Positions 1 through 5,408 are shown, counted from the first letter of the stretch. The stretch: 6,649 bases of DNA from an uncultured Methanomassiliicoccales archaeon (GCA_938004075.1 CALKWP010000021.1:1-6649); one strand, 5' to 3'. Numbers and translations: made by a program. The notes: generated by a model from the letters alone, not told the origin.

Positions 1-48
1 CGACCACCGAGATCTACACTCTTTCCCTACACGACGCTCTTCCGATCT
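1..48 (+). other. Illumina P5/TruSeq universal adapter (artefact)
   Basis: These 48 bases match the Illumina universal adapter from the P5 flow-cell part through the read-1 primer, ending in GACGCTCTTCCGATCT; only the first ten bases of the full oligonucleotide are absent. This is library sequence, not genome. Genomic sequence begins at 49, so the first gene is cut here by assembly rather than by biology. Confidence 0.98.
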
Positions 49-327
49 TCCGGGACAACATTGACCGATCAGAGGTACGGCGATATCATGGCCCCATACT
101 TTGATGCTGGCGTGGATAAGACAGGGCCATGGAAGTGGCGCGACGGCGAGCTCGCGGCCAACGACACACTGCTCCTTTCCAGGGACTGGATGACGACCGG
201 TGCCCAGATGTATCCGTTCGGCCCGGTGGTCATGAGCGAAGCCCAATTCAACACCAGGCTGGACAATTGGAATGTCGTTTACTCCGGCGGGCCCGACGGC
301 AAGATGGTGGTGGCCGTTGTCAATTGA
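49..327 (+). CDS. C-terminal fragment, possibly extracytoplasmic tail of a membrane glycosyltransferase
   Basis: The reading frame is open from the adapter junction at 49 to a TGA at 325-327, so the N-terminus is missing. The TTG at 61 is an internal codon in my view, not a start. About 92 residues remain. They are rich in aromatic residues and contain no transmembrane stretch: a segment with DTLLLSRDW, then GAQMYPFGPVV, then DNWNVVYSGGPDGKMVV at the very end. A final Asn/Val-Tyr-Ser-x-Gly turn with a short last beta strand resembles the extracytoplasmic C-terminal domains of PMT/oligosaccharyltransferase-like membrane glycosyltransferases, but I have only this short tail and the match is from memory. 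The last eleven bases overlap the probable start of rtcA, so the two genes may be co-transcribed. It could equally be another surface or membrane protein. Confidence 0.55.
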   Translation, partial: SGTTLTDQRYGDIMAPYFDAGVDKTGPWKWRDGELAANDTLLLSRDWMTTGAQMYPFGPVVMSEAQFNTRLDNWNVVYSGGPDGKMVVAVVN

Positions 328-1339
328 TATCATTGTTGATGGATCTTCGGGAGAGGGCGGCGGCCAGATTCTGAGGACGTCGCTGGCAATCTCGGCGGTC
401 ACCGGCAGATCTGTGATCATCGAAAAAATAAGGGCCAACAGGCCGAAGCCGGGGCTTGCGGCCCAGCATCTTGCGGGCATGGAATTGCTCGGGGAGATGT
501 GCGGCGCCGAAATTATTGGCGGATTGCCAGGCTCCACAGAAGTACAATTCGTTCCGGGAAAGATGAAGCCCGGTGAATACACAAAAGACGTGGGGACCGC
601 AGGCAGCGTCACCCTTGTCCTTCAAACGATACTGCCGGCGCTGGCATCCGTGAAAGGAAGGTCCAGAATCATCCTCACCGGCGGAACCGATGTGAAATGG
701 TCCCCGCCCCTCGATTATTACACTCTGGTCCTTTTCCCGCTGCTCAAAAGATTCGGCATGAATTGCTCCATCGGGGTCGAGTCCCGGGGCTACTACCCGA
801 GAGGCGGCGGAAGAATCGTGGCCGAAATAGCATCGGAAGGATGCCTGGCCCCCATTTCCATAAAACCACTTCTCAACCCGACAGAAATCAAAGGCATCCT
901 GAACATCACCGGATTGCCAGCCAAGATTGCCGATAGGGTGAGAGAATCGGCCCTGAATGCACTCCCAGATGGAATGAGGGAATTGACCAGCATACAGATA
1001 GAATCCAGGCAATCGGGGCCGAGCCAGGGTATCGGCCTCGTCCTGGCGGCCACCGATGGAAGTGCAATCATCGGGGCTTCCTCTCTCGGGGAGAAGGGAA
1101 AGCCGGCAGAGAATGTCGGGAAGGAGGCGGCTGAAGCTCTGGTCGCCGAATTGAAAGGCAACGGTGCGGTCGATGCCCATGCATCCGACCAGTTGCTTCC
1201 ATACCTGGCCATGGCAGGGGGATGTTTCACCGCGCGCAAAATCACTGAACATGCTAGAACAAATGTCGCCACAATCAGTCACTTCCTTGGCGATGCCATC
1301 TCTCTTCAAGAAGGAAAAACAGTGATGTTTTCCAAATAA
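317..1339 (+). CDS. rtcA: RNA 3'-terminal phosphate cyclase RtcA
   Basis: RtcA converts a 3'-phosphate RNA end to a 2',3'-cyclic phosphate in an ATP-dependent reaction through a covalent enzyme-AMP intermediate, in the cytoplasm. From the chosen start the protein has 340 residues, the usual family length. Visible motifs are DGSSGEGGGQILRTSLA near residues 8-24, NRPKPGLAAQHL at 41-52, GGTDVKWSPPLDY at 122-134, GYYPRGGG at 158-165 and DQLLPYLAMAGG at 291-302. His312 in EHARTN aligns with the E. coli RtcA nucleotidylated histidine (His309), so the enzyme looks active. The start is taken as TTG at 317 because family proteins begin a few residues before the DGS motif; a GGTGG run at 306-313 could be its ribosome binding site. 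An ATG at 272 in the same frame would add 15 unlikely, Trp-rich residues. The gene overlaps the upstream gene by 11 bases. No rtcB is present in the window. Confidence 0.95.
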   Translation: MSIDIIVDGSSGEGGGQILRTSLAISAVTGRSVIIEKIRANRPKPGLAAQHLAGMELLGEMCGAEIIGGLPGSTEVQFVPGKMKPGEYTKDVGTAGSVTLVLQTILPALASVKGRSRIILTGGTDVKWSPPLDYYTLVLFPLLKRFGMNCSIGVESRGYYPRGGGRIVAEIASEGCLAPISIKPLLNPTEIKGILNITGLPAKIADRVRESALNALPDGMRELTSIQIESRQSGPSQGIGLVLAATDGSAIIGASSLGEKGKPAENVGKEAAEALVAELKGNGAVDAHASDQLLPYLAMAGGCFTARKITEHARTNVATISHFLGDAISLQEGKTVMFSK

Positions 1340-1394
1340 GGCATGCGACGCGAAATGAGCCAGGCCATAATCAGCCTTCGGCTATTTCTCACCC
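1339..1394 (+). repeat. 56-bp direct repeat, copy 1
   Basis: This segment begins on the last base of the rtcA stop codon. It matches 1481-1536 at 53 of 56 positions (offset 142), with differences at 1345, 1366 and 1392. Each copy holds an imperfect stem-loop; in this copy a C at 1366 breaks the pair next to the loop that copy 2 keeps. It has no convincing coding role: the plus-strand frame through both copies has no family resemblance. It may be a small dispersed palindromic element or a local duplication. Confidence 0.9.
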
Positions 1395-1436
1395 GCAGAT
1401 TTCCCGTCGTCCGTAATTGCTGGTCGTATGCCGCCC

Positions 1437-1473
1437 ATATTGTAACAAACAATATCGAAGCCAGTATGCTTCG
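1437..1473. other. Two tandem small hairpins between the direct repeats
   Basis: Two perfect 6-bp inverted repeats lie back to back. The first is ATATTG/CAATAT with a 7-base loop (1437-1455). The second is CGAAGC/GCTTCG with a 6-base loop (1456-1473), followed by AAAA. They sit in the middle of a convergent intergenic region and could help end transcription from either side. No long T-tract, the usual archaeal termination signal, follows either one on the plus strand; on the minus strand the second stem is preceded by TTTT. A terminator role is therefore only a possibility. Confidence 0.4.
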
Positions 1474-1480
1474 AAAATTC

Positions 1481-1536
1481 AGGCATACGACGCGAAATGA
1501 GCCAGGCTATAATCAGCCTTCGGCTATTTCTCATCC
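1481..1536 (+). repeat. 56-bp direct repeat, copy 2, overlapping the PAC2 stop codon
   Basis: This is the second copy of the repeat at 1339-1394. Its stem-loop is better: AGCC plus AGGCT (1500-1508) pairs with AGCCT (1515-1519) and GGCT (1522-1525), with a 6-base loop and a 2-base TC bulge; flanking GAAA (1494-1497) and TTTC (1527-1530) can extend it. Its right end carries the last glycine codon and the stop codon of the minus-strand PAC2 gene (1531-1536). Confidence 0.9.
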
Positions 1537-1563
1537 ATACATAGAAGGCTGATTTTGGCCTGG
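1502..1563. repeat. 20-bp inverted repeat forming a long hairpin at the 3' end of the PAC2 gene
   Basis: The segment 1544-1563 is a reverse-complement copy of the repeat core. Against 1502-1521 it pairs at 18 of 20 positions, with one further T-G (wobble in RNA) and one T-T mismatch, closing a 22-base loop. Against the core in repeat copy 1 (1360-1379) it matches 19 of 20. The structure spans the PAC2 stop codon and its last coding residues, so the PAC2 mRNA should fold here. It may protect or end that transcript, or block transcription coming from rtcA. Confidence 0.75.
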
Positions 1564-2316
1564 AGTCTTGGTATCCTTGGTCTGCCTGTGTATCGTCTTC
1601 AGCTGAGTCTCGATCCTTTCCGCTTCCTGGTAGAGTGGAGTCACATCCAGGTCTATATGCAAAAGAAGCTTGTCAATGTACTCCATGACCCTGGCGGCTG
1701 CCCTGGCGTCCGGGTAGTCGGGATGAGCCTCGGCAAGGACCGTGGCGACATTGAAGTCCCTGCGCTTCCCCTCGTTCAGGAGAACTCCCGCAACGCCCGT
1801 GATAACGCCTTCAGTGAACTCCGAAACGCCGCTCTTTGCCAGCTCCTCGCGCATCCACTCCGTGCTCGCGACGCCGTAAACGCCGAGCTTGGATTTATCC
1901 TCTTCATCCATGTCCATCGATTCGGTGTCTATGACCAGCCCCTCCGGAGAAACGAGCATCTTGCATCTCTGGTCCTGGGCCCAGTCAAGCATTGCGCTGG
2001 CGATTGGCTTCACCAGGTTGGGCGGCGGCTGAAATTCCGAGATGAAAACGACAAGCTGGTCCATCGAGTTCGGGCCGCTTCCGACCTTCTCCCCTGCGTA
2101 AATCCTCACCGGGTTGTGGGGCATCCCCTCTCTCACAAGTGAGACCGTCGGGAAATAAATGGAATCCATGGTGCCTATCTGGGTGAGCTTTAACGTGTTT
2201 ATCAGATAGTTTGCGACAATCGAGCTCACAAGGCCAACGCTCGGAAAACCATCAATCACGGTCGCGCCGCGAACGTCCATCTTCTTCAATTCGTAAATCT
2301 CGATATCTTCTGGCAT
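1531..2316 (-). CDS. PAC2-family proteasome assembly chaperone with C-terminal HbYX tail
   Basis: The protein belongs to the PAC2 superfamily of archaeal Pba-type and eukaryotic Pba1/Pba2 proteasome assembly chaperones. The N-terminal signature ATVIDGFPSVGLVSSIVANYL is at residues 18-38 (Gly23, Pro25, Gly28), followed by Pro-rich EFQPPPN (94-100), SPEGL (123-127), GVITGVAGVLLNEG (170-183) and AEAHPDYPDARAAARV (195-210). Residues 225-247 are charged and helical. The last three residues, Met-Tyr-Gly, fit the HbYX pattern that docks into the pockets of the 20S alpha-ring. ATG at 2316 is chosen as start (261 residues) because GAGGGG lies five bases before it; an upstream GTG at 2322 would overlap that ribosome binding site. 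The gene converges on rtcA and diverges from the TPR gene. Its final codons are built from repeat sequence. Confidence 0.9.
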   Translation of the reverse strand: MPEDIEIYELKKMDVRGATVIDGFPSVGLVSSIVANYLINTLKLTQIGTMDSIYFPTVSLVREGMPHNPVRIYAGEKVGSGPNSMDQLVVFISEFQPPPNLVKPIASAMLDWAQDQRCKMLVSPEGLVIDTESMDMDEEDKSKLGVYGVASTEWMREELAKSGVSEFTEGVITGVAGVLLNEGKRRDFNVATVLAEAHPDYPDARAAARVMEYIDKLLLHIDLDVTPLYQEAERIETQLKTIHRQTKDTKTPGQNQPSMYG

Positions 2317-2348
2317 CAGCACCCCTCGGACCCATATTTACCTGCCTC

Positions 2349-2356
2349 TACTTAAA
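2349..2356 (-). promoter_or_regulatory. TATA-like box for the PAC2 gene
   Basis: Read on the minus strand this is TTTAAGTA, close to the archaeal TATA consensus. It lies about 37 bases before the ATG at 2316, which gives a leader of roughly 10 bases containing the GAGGGG ribosome binding site. Confidence 0.5.
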
Positions 2357-2401
2357 CATGAAGCTTGAATTCTCATTTTCCATATAGAGAAATCGCAAAA
2401 G

Positions 2402-2409
2402 ATATTAAA
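2402..2409 (+). promoter_or_regulatory. TATA-like box and leader of the TPR gene
   Basis: ATATTAAA, preceded by an A-rich stretch (2397-2400), sits about 38 bases before the ATG at 2444. Initiation some 25 bases downstream would leave a short leader of about 13 bases holding GAGG at 2434-2437 and AAGG at 2438-2441 as ribosome binding site. The PAC2 and TPR promoters are divergent and lie within about 50 bases of each other, so one regulator could affect both. Confidence 0.5.
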
Positions 2410-2443
2410 CATAGAGATTCATCTAGGTTCGAAGAGGAAGGTC

Positions 2444-3706
2444 ATGTCCAAGGAATTGACAAAGCAGATTTTCGCCATCATGGAAAGAGAGATGGGCGAC
2501 ATTGGCGGTTTCATTGTGAAGAAGCAGTGCATGCTCATAGGCTCCGACCCAAACAGCATTGAGCCCGCGGACCTGCCGAAGCTTGCCAGCAACCTTTCCG
2601 AGGTCATGAGAACGTTTGGCGGCTACGAGAAGGCCCGCAAAATATATTCCGAGATTAAGAAGCTGGAGAACCTCGACCAGGTCGCGGCGGGCGAGAAGAG
2701 CCAGGAGAAGCGCAACACCATGCTGGAAGACCTCGGCATGACATGCATATTCGCTGCTGAATGGGACAAGGCATTCGAGTACTTCAACAAGCTTCTGGCC
2801 GCTGCGAGGGCGTCCAATGACCGTGTCCAGATCTCAAGGTATCTTCAGAAGATGGGTTTCATTCACCAGGAACGCTCGGAATTTGACCAGGCACTCAACT
2901 TCTATGAAAACGCTCTGGAAGTGGCAGAAGATTCCAAGGATTCCCGGGTGATAGGCGAATCCTGCAACCTCATCGGCGGCATATACTGGAACAAGGGCAA
3001 TTACGAGCAGGCAAGCCGGTACCTGGAAAGGGCCATAGAGTTCGCCCTGAAGGCGGAAGACAAGAAGATACTGGGCTCGGCGCACATTGGCCTGGGCAAT
3101 ATCCATTCAGATAGCAACGAACCGCAGGAAGCCATCGGCCATTACCAGAACGCGCTCAATTACCTCAGGGAGACCAATGAGATTTACGAGATTTCCCGCG
3201 CTTACAACAACCTTGGAGACACCTATCTCCAGCAGAAGGAATGGAAGAAGGCGCTCGAGCAATTCGACAAGTGCAGGGAGTACGGCGAGAAGGGCGGCTG
3301 GCTGAACATGAAGGCATGGGCCGAGTTCAACTCGAGCGAGGCGCTCATCGAACTGGGAAAATTCGATCAGGCCAGGAAGAACCTGGATGATTCCGATGAG
3401 CTTCTCAGGAAGATAGGGGATAAGGTCGGCCTGGGCGGCATCCAGCAGAATTACGGTCGGCTATACGCGGCCAAGAAGAACTGGGAGAAGATGGCCGAGC
3501 ATTACAGGAATGCCATCGGGATATTCACTGAGATAAATCACCCGATATCCCTGGCAGAGGTCTACGAGGAGTTCGGAAGGGCACTCAAGGGCAAAGGGGA
3601 TGTTGAGCAAGCCAAGGTGGAACTGAGGCGCGCCGCGAACCTGTACCTGCACCTGGACCTCGATAAGCAGCTGAAAAGGGTTCTGAAATCCATTGACAAC
3701 TGCTGA
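2444..3706 (+). CDS. Tetratricopeptide (TPR) repeat protein, eight repeats
   Basis: A 420-residue soluble protein without signal peptide or membrane segments. Residues 1-80 form a helical, Lys/Glu-rich N-terminal domain (GGFIVKKQCM at 21-30, GGYEKARKIYSEIKKL at 59-74) that I do not recognise with certainty. From about residue 90, eight TPR units start near 90, 130, 170, 210, 250, 290, 330 and 370, an exact 40-residue period. This is the long-linker TPR type (as in LGN/rapsyn-like or TPR_12 proteins) rather than the 34-residue classic form. Each unit shows the pattern of small residues before the turn and an aromatic/Asp-x-Ala in the second helix: EWDKAFEYF, EFDQALNFY, NYEQASRYL, EPQEAIGHY, EWKKALEQF, KFDQARKNL, NWEKMAEHY, DVEQAKVEL. 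TPR arrays bind partner proteins; the partner is unknown. It stands alone with its own promoter, back to back with the proteasome chaperone gene. Confidence 0.92.
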   Translation: MSKELTKQIFAIMEREMGDIGGFIVKKQCMLIGSDPNSIEPADLPKLASNLSEVMRTFGGYEKARKIYSEIKKLENLDQVAAGEKSQEKRNTMLEDLGMTCIFAAEWDKAFEYFNKLLAAARASNDRVQISRYLQKMGFIHQERSEFDQALNFYENALEVAEDSKDSRVIGESCNLIGGIYWNKGNYEQASRYLERAIEFALKAEDKKILGSAHIGLGNIHSDSNEPQEAIGHYQNALNYLRETNEIYEISRAYNNLGDTYLQQKEWKKALEQFDKCREYGEKGGWLNMKAWAEFNSSEALIELGKFDQARKNLDDSDELLRKIGDKVGLGGIQQNYGRLYAAKKNWEKMAEHYRNAIGIFTEINHPISLAEVYEEFGRALKGKGDVEQAKVELRRAANLYLHLDLDKQLKRVLKSIDNC

Positions 3707-3752
3707 TGGCTATCGCTGAAGGCCGAATGGAAATTGCCGTTTTCGATGTTAT

Positions 3753-3866
3753 TCATTTTTCCTGCGCTATGATGACAACTTTCGGTATGTTCCGCGAAAC
3801 CTCAAACCCCTTTGGAAGTTTTTCGACCTTGTATTGCAGTTTTTCCGAAATCTTCACTACCAACAT
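3753..3866 (-). CDS. Possible small hypothetical protein, 37 residues
   Basis: A minus-strand ATG at 3866 opens 37 codons ending in TGA at 3755-3753. The product, MLVVKISEKLQYKVEKLP followed by KGFEVSRNIPKVVIIAQEK, has the alternating hydrophobic and charged pattern of a small beta/alpha protein and no rare-codon runs. The frame stays open upstream to a stop at 3971-3969; another ATG at 3896 would give 47 residues, but it falls inside the TATA-like box at 3894-3900, which favours 3866 and a nearly leaderless mRNA. No Shine-Dalgarno sequence precedes it. It is divergent from the METTL5-like gene and converges on the TPR gene. It could instead be a decayed remnant of a longer gene, since the upstream open frame also looks protein-like (SFAIDKKKYMQVLRQYHI). 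I recognise no family. Confidence 0.35.
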   Translation of the reverse strand: MLVVKISEKLQYKVEKLPKGFEVSRNIPKVVIIAQEK

Positions 3867-3893
3867 ACATATATGATATTGTCGGAGGACCTG

Positions 3894-3900
3894 CATATAC
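3894..3900 (-). promoter_or_regulatory. TATA-like box for the small minus-strand ORF
   Basis: On the minus strand GAAAAA is followed by GTATATG, a purine-rich BRE-like stretch plus TATA box. Its centre is about 31 bases before the ATG at 3866, so transcription would begin within a few bases of that codon. Confidence 0.35.
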
Positions 3901-3966
3901 TTTTTCTTGTCGATTGCGAAACTGTCAGAATTTGAACTTCCAATAAGACATAATAATCCTGAAAAA

Positions 3967-3975
3967 GGTTAAATG
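3967..3975 (+). promoter_or_regulatory. TATA-like box for the METTL5-csl4 operon, probably leaderless
   Basis: GAAAAA (3961-3966) followed by GGTTAAATG resembles BRE plus TATA. Its centre lies about 26 bases before the ATG at 3998, placing the predicted transcription start on or next to the start codon. No Shine-Dalgarno sequence precedes that ATG, which agrees with a leaderless mRNA. The rest of the 290-base spacer (3707-3997) holds only the possible small minus-strand gene. Confidence 0.5.
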
Positions 3976-3997
3976 CGAGTATGGCACTGGACCTTCC

Positions 3998-4597
3998 ATG
4001 AGACAGAGGGAGCTGGAGATGCGGCTTCAGGGACTGGGAGTTTTCACGAATCCGAAATCCGCCCTGGAGCAATACCCGACGCCGGCCAGGATAGCCGCTG
4101 ACATCCTGTATTATGCCCATGCTCACGGTGACATCGAAGGCCGAACGGTCATAGACCTCGGGTGCGGCACCGGGATTTTCTCCATCGGGGCGTGCCTTCT
4201 TGGGGCTTCCGATGTTATTGGCATCGACATAGACCCTGGCGCCCTGGACATCGCCATGGAGAACGCCGCCAAAGCCGGCTGCGGCATCGAATACCTCTGC
4301 TGCCCGGTGGAATCAGCAACTGGCAGGTACGATACCTGCATCATGAATCCCCCCTTCGGATCCCAGACCAGGCATGCGGACCTTCCATTCCTTGAAAAGG
4401 CCGTGGAGGTTGCCGACGCGATTTACTCCATCCATAATTCATGCACCCTGGATTTCCTCCGGGCGAAGCTGGAGAGGTCAGGCTGGCTCGCCGAATCCGA
4501 GAAAAATTATAAATTGGAGATACGGCATACGTTCGACTTCCACAGGAAGGAAAAACAGGATTTCGATGTGACAATGCTCAGGATAGTGAGGAAATGA
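3998..4597 (+). CDS. METTL5-family RNA N6-adenine methyltransferase
   Basis: A 199-residue class I SAM-dependent methylase. Residues 1-30 (RELEMRLQGL then LEQYPTPA at 23-30) are collinear with human METTL5, whose N-terminus also reads as a helix followed by LLEQYPT. The SAM-binding motif I is VIDLGCGTGIFSIGA (51-65), GIDIDPGAL (75-83) is the acidic ribose-binding loop, and NPPFG (117-121) is the catalytic motif of base N6 methylases. VYSxH of METTL5 appears as IYSIH at 142-146. METTL5 methylates an adenine of 18S rRNA in complex with TRMT112; archaeal homologues (COG2263) are expected to modify the equivalent rRNA position, by inference. The ATG at 3998 is supported by family alignment and the promoter spacing. 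Its last four bases overlap the csl4 start (ATGA), so the two genes are translationally linked. Confidence 0.93.
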   Translation: MRQRELEMRLQGLGVFTNPKSALEQYPTPARIAADILYYAHAHGDIEGRTVIDLGCGTGIFSIGACLLGASDVIGIDIDPGALDIAMENAAKAGCGIEYLCCPVESATGRYDTCIMNPPFGSQTRHADLPFLEKAVEVADAIYSIHNSCTLDFLRAKLERSGWLAESEKNYKLEIRHTFDFHRKEKQDFDVTMLRIVRK

Positions 4598-5163
4598 ACT
4601 CAGAAATGGCTTTGCCGGGAGATGAGCTGGCAACCAGCGAGGAATACATCCCTGGACCGGGAACATACGAGCGGGACGGGATGATTTGCGCCGCTGTAGC
4701 TGGAAAGCCGTCATTCGATGAGCGCGACAAGACCGTATCCATTATCGCCGTGCAGCGAGCCGCTGTTCTTTCAGCGGGCGACATCGTGCTGGGAGAGGTG
4801 ACCAATGTAACAAACACCATCGCGAGCATCTCCATTTCCAGCCTGTCATCCACCAGCGAGCGCTGGCTCTCTGGCGAGACCGGGGTCATTCACATATCAA
4901 AGGCATCGGAATCCTACACTGACGATCTGCGGAAGGAGTTCAAGGCAGGCGATCTGGTGAGGGTCCGGGTGATTCAGGCCGCTCCCTCCATGCAGCTGGC
5001 AACCAGGGAACCGGATTTGGGCGTTCTCAAGGCCAGGTGCGGAAGGTGCAGGAACTTTCTGCAGAACCGGCTGGGAAAGTTGCATTGCCCGGATTGCGAG
5101 AGGCAGGAGCATCGCAAGCTGGCTGCAGATTTCGCAAGCTACACGCCGTTGTTCGTTGATTGA
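4594..5163 (+). CDS. csl4: Exosome complex RNA-binding subunit Csl4
   Basis: Csl4 forms the RNA-binding cap of the archaeal exosome, which degrades and tails RNA 3'-to-5' in the cytoplasm, and in archaea also links the complex to DnaG. The 189-residue protein has the complete three-domain layout: the N-terminal domain (LPGDELATSEEYIPGPGTY, residues 7-25, then GMICAAVAG to 37), an S1 RNA-binding domain (about 60-138, beginning GDIVLGEVTNV and including GETGVIHIS), and a C-terminal zinc ribbon with Cys149, Cys152, Cys165 and Cys168 (CGRC and CPDC). The start codon overlaps the stop of the methylase gene as ATGA; GTGAGG at 4586-4591 could serve as ribosome binding site. A second in-frame ATG at 4606 would begin just before the conserved LPGDEL and is a real alternative. 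The pairing with a METTL5-type methylase suggests coordinated rRNA maturation and RNA decay. Confidence 0.95.
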   Translation: MNSEMALPGDELATSEEYIPGPGTYERDGMICAAVAGKPSFDERDKTVSIIAVQRAAVLSAGDIVLGEVTNVTNTIASISISSLSSTSERWLSGETGVIHISKASESYTDDLRKEFKAGDLVRVRVIQAAPSMQLATREPDLGVLKARCGRCRNFLQNRLGKLHCPDCERQEHRKLAADFASYTPLFVD

Positions 5164-5164
5164 C

Positions 5165-5176
5165 CCCAATATTGGG
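5165..5176. promoter_or_regulatory. 12-bp perfect palindrome upstream of a TATA box, candidate operator
   Basis: CCCAATATTGGG is a perfect palindrome starting two bases after the csl4 stop codon and ending four bases before the TATA box at 5181. Sites directly upstream of BRE/TATA are typical for archaeal activators, and dyad sites usually bind dimeric helix-turn-helix regulators. With no T-tract it is unlikely to be a terminator. It could be a chance palindrome. Confidence 0.4.
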
Positions 5177-5180
5177 ATAA

Positions 5181-5188
5181 TTTAAATA
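5181..5188 (+). promoter_or_regulatory. Canonical TATA box of the small-protein/rpe operon
   Basis: TTTAAATA preceded by GGGATAA is a near-ideal archaeal promoter. Initiation about 25 bases downstream (near 5210) leaves a leader of roughly 18 bases carrying a strong Shine-Dalgarno sequence, GGGAGGG at 5216-5222, five bases before the ATG at 5228. This is the clearest promoter in the window. Confidence 0.65.
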
Positions 5189-5227
5189 AACTGGTGCCCC
5201 ATACAGGTATGAAAAGGGAGGGATGAC

Positions 5228-5398
5228 ATGGACAAGACAACCCAGGAACTCGTAGAGGAGATCAGGCAGCTCAGGAATGAACTCAAGCACATGCAGGAGA
5301 TTGTGAACTCGCTTGTCAACATAGTCATGGACTTCGAGGAAGAGGAGGATTACGGCCCGACTCCCTCCAGCCAGAAATTCCTGGACATGTATAATTGA
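5228..5398 (+). CDS. Small acidic helical protein, 56 residues, unknown function
   Basis: The ATG at 5228 follows a strong GGGAGGG ribosome binding site and a canonical TATA box, so expression is likely. The product starts MDKTTQELVEEIRQLRNELK, whose heptad spacing of Leu/Ile/Val continues through about residue 33 (HMQEIVNSLVNIVM) and suggests one amphipathic helix or a short coiled coil. An acidic cluster DFEEEEDYG (35-43) and a short tail ending KFLDMYN follow. There is no signal peptide, cysteine pair or membrane segment. rpe starts 10 bases after its stop, so the two share a transcript. It may oligomerise or bind a partner through the helix. I do not recognise a named family. Confidence 0.75.
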   Translation: MDKTTQELVEEIRQLRNELKHMQEIVNSLVNIVMDFEEEEDYGPTPSSQKFLDMYN

Positions 5399-5408
5399 TG
5401 GTGAGCAT

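Noticed and set aside
320..1309. Long minus-strand open frame of 329 codons opposite rtcA
   Set aside because: rtcA is a clear, full-length family member on the plus strand; the opposite frame has an atypical composition rich in Cys, His and Arg and no recognisable domain. It is a codon-bias shadow.
1339..1536. Possible CRISPR array
   Set aside because: Only two repeat units of 56 bp with differences, an 86-base hairpin-containing interval and no cas genes; repeat and spacer sizes do not fit.
1343..1552. Plus-strand 69-codon open frame across the two direct repeats
   Set aside because: It is made largely of the repeated DNA (the repeat is translated in two different frames), has no family features, no promoter or ribosome binding site, and overlaps the PAC2 end. 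Open by chance.
2427..2436. GGTTCGAA-like sequence resembling a tRNA T-loop
   Set aside because: No matching T-stem, anticodon arm or acceptor stem surrounds it, and it lies in the leader of the TPR gene.
3857..4126. Minus-strand 89-codon open frame over the METTL5 promoter and start
   Set aside because: Its first half is antisense to the conserved methylase N-terminus and the product has no family features; the other minus frame (3753-3866) is more protein-like.
5209..5226. Five-codon upstream ORF (MKREG, stop) in the leader of the 56-residue protein
   Set aside because: Its ATG lies at or before the predicted transcription start and has no room for a ribosome binding site; its codons simply contain the Shine-Dalgarno sequence of the real gene.
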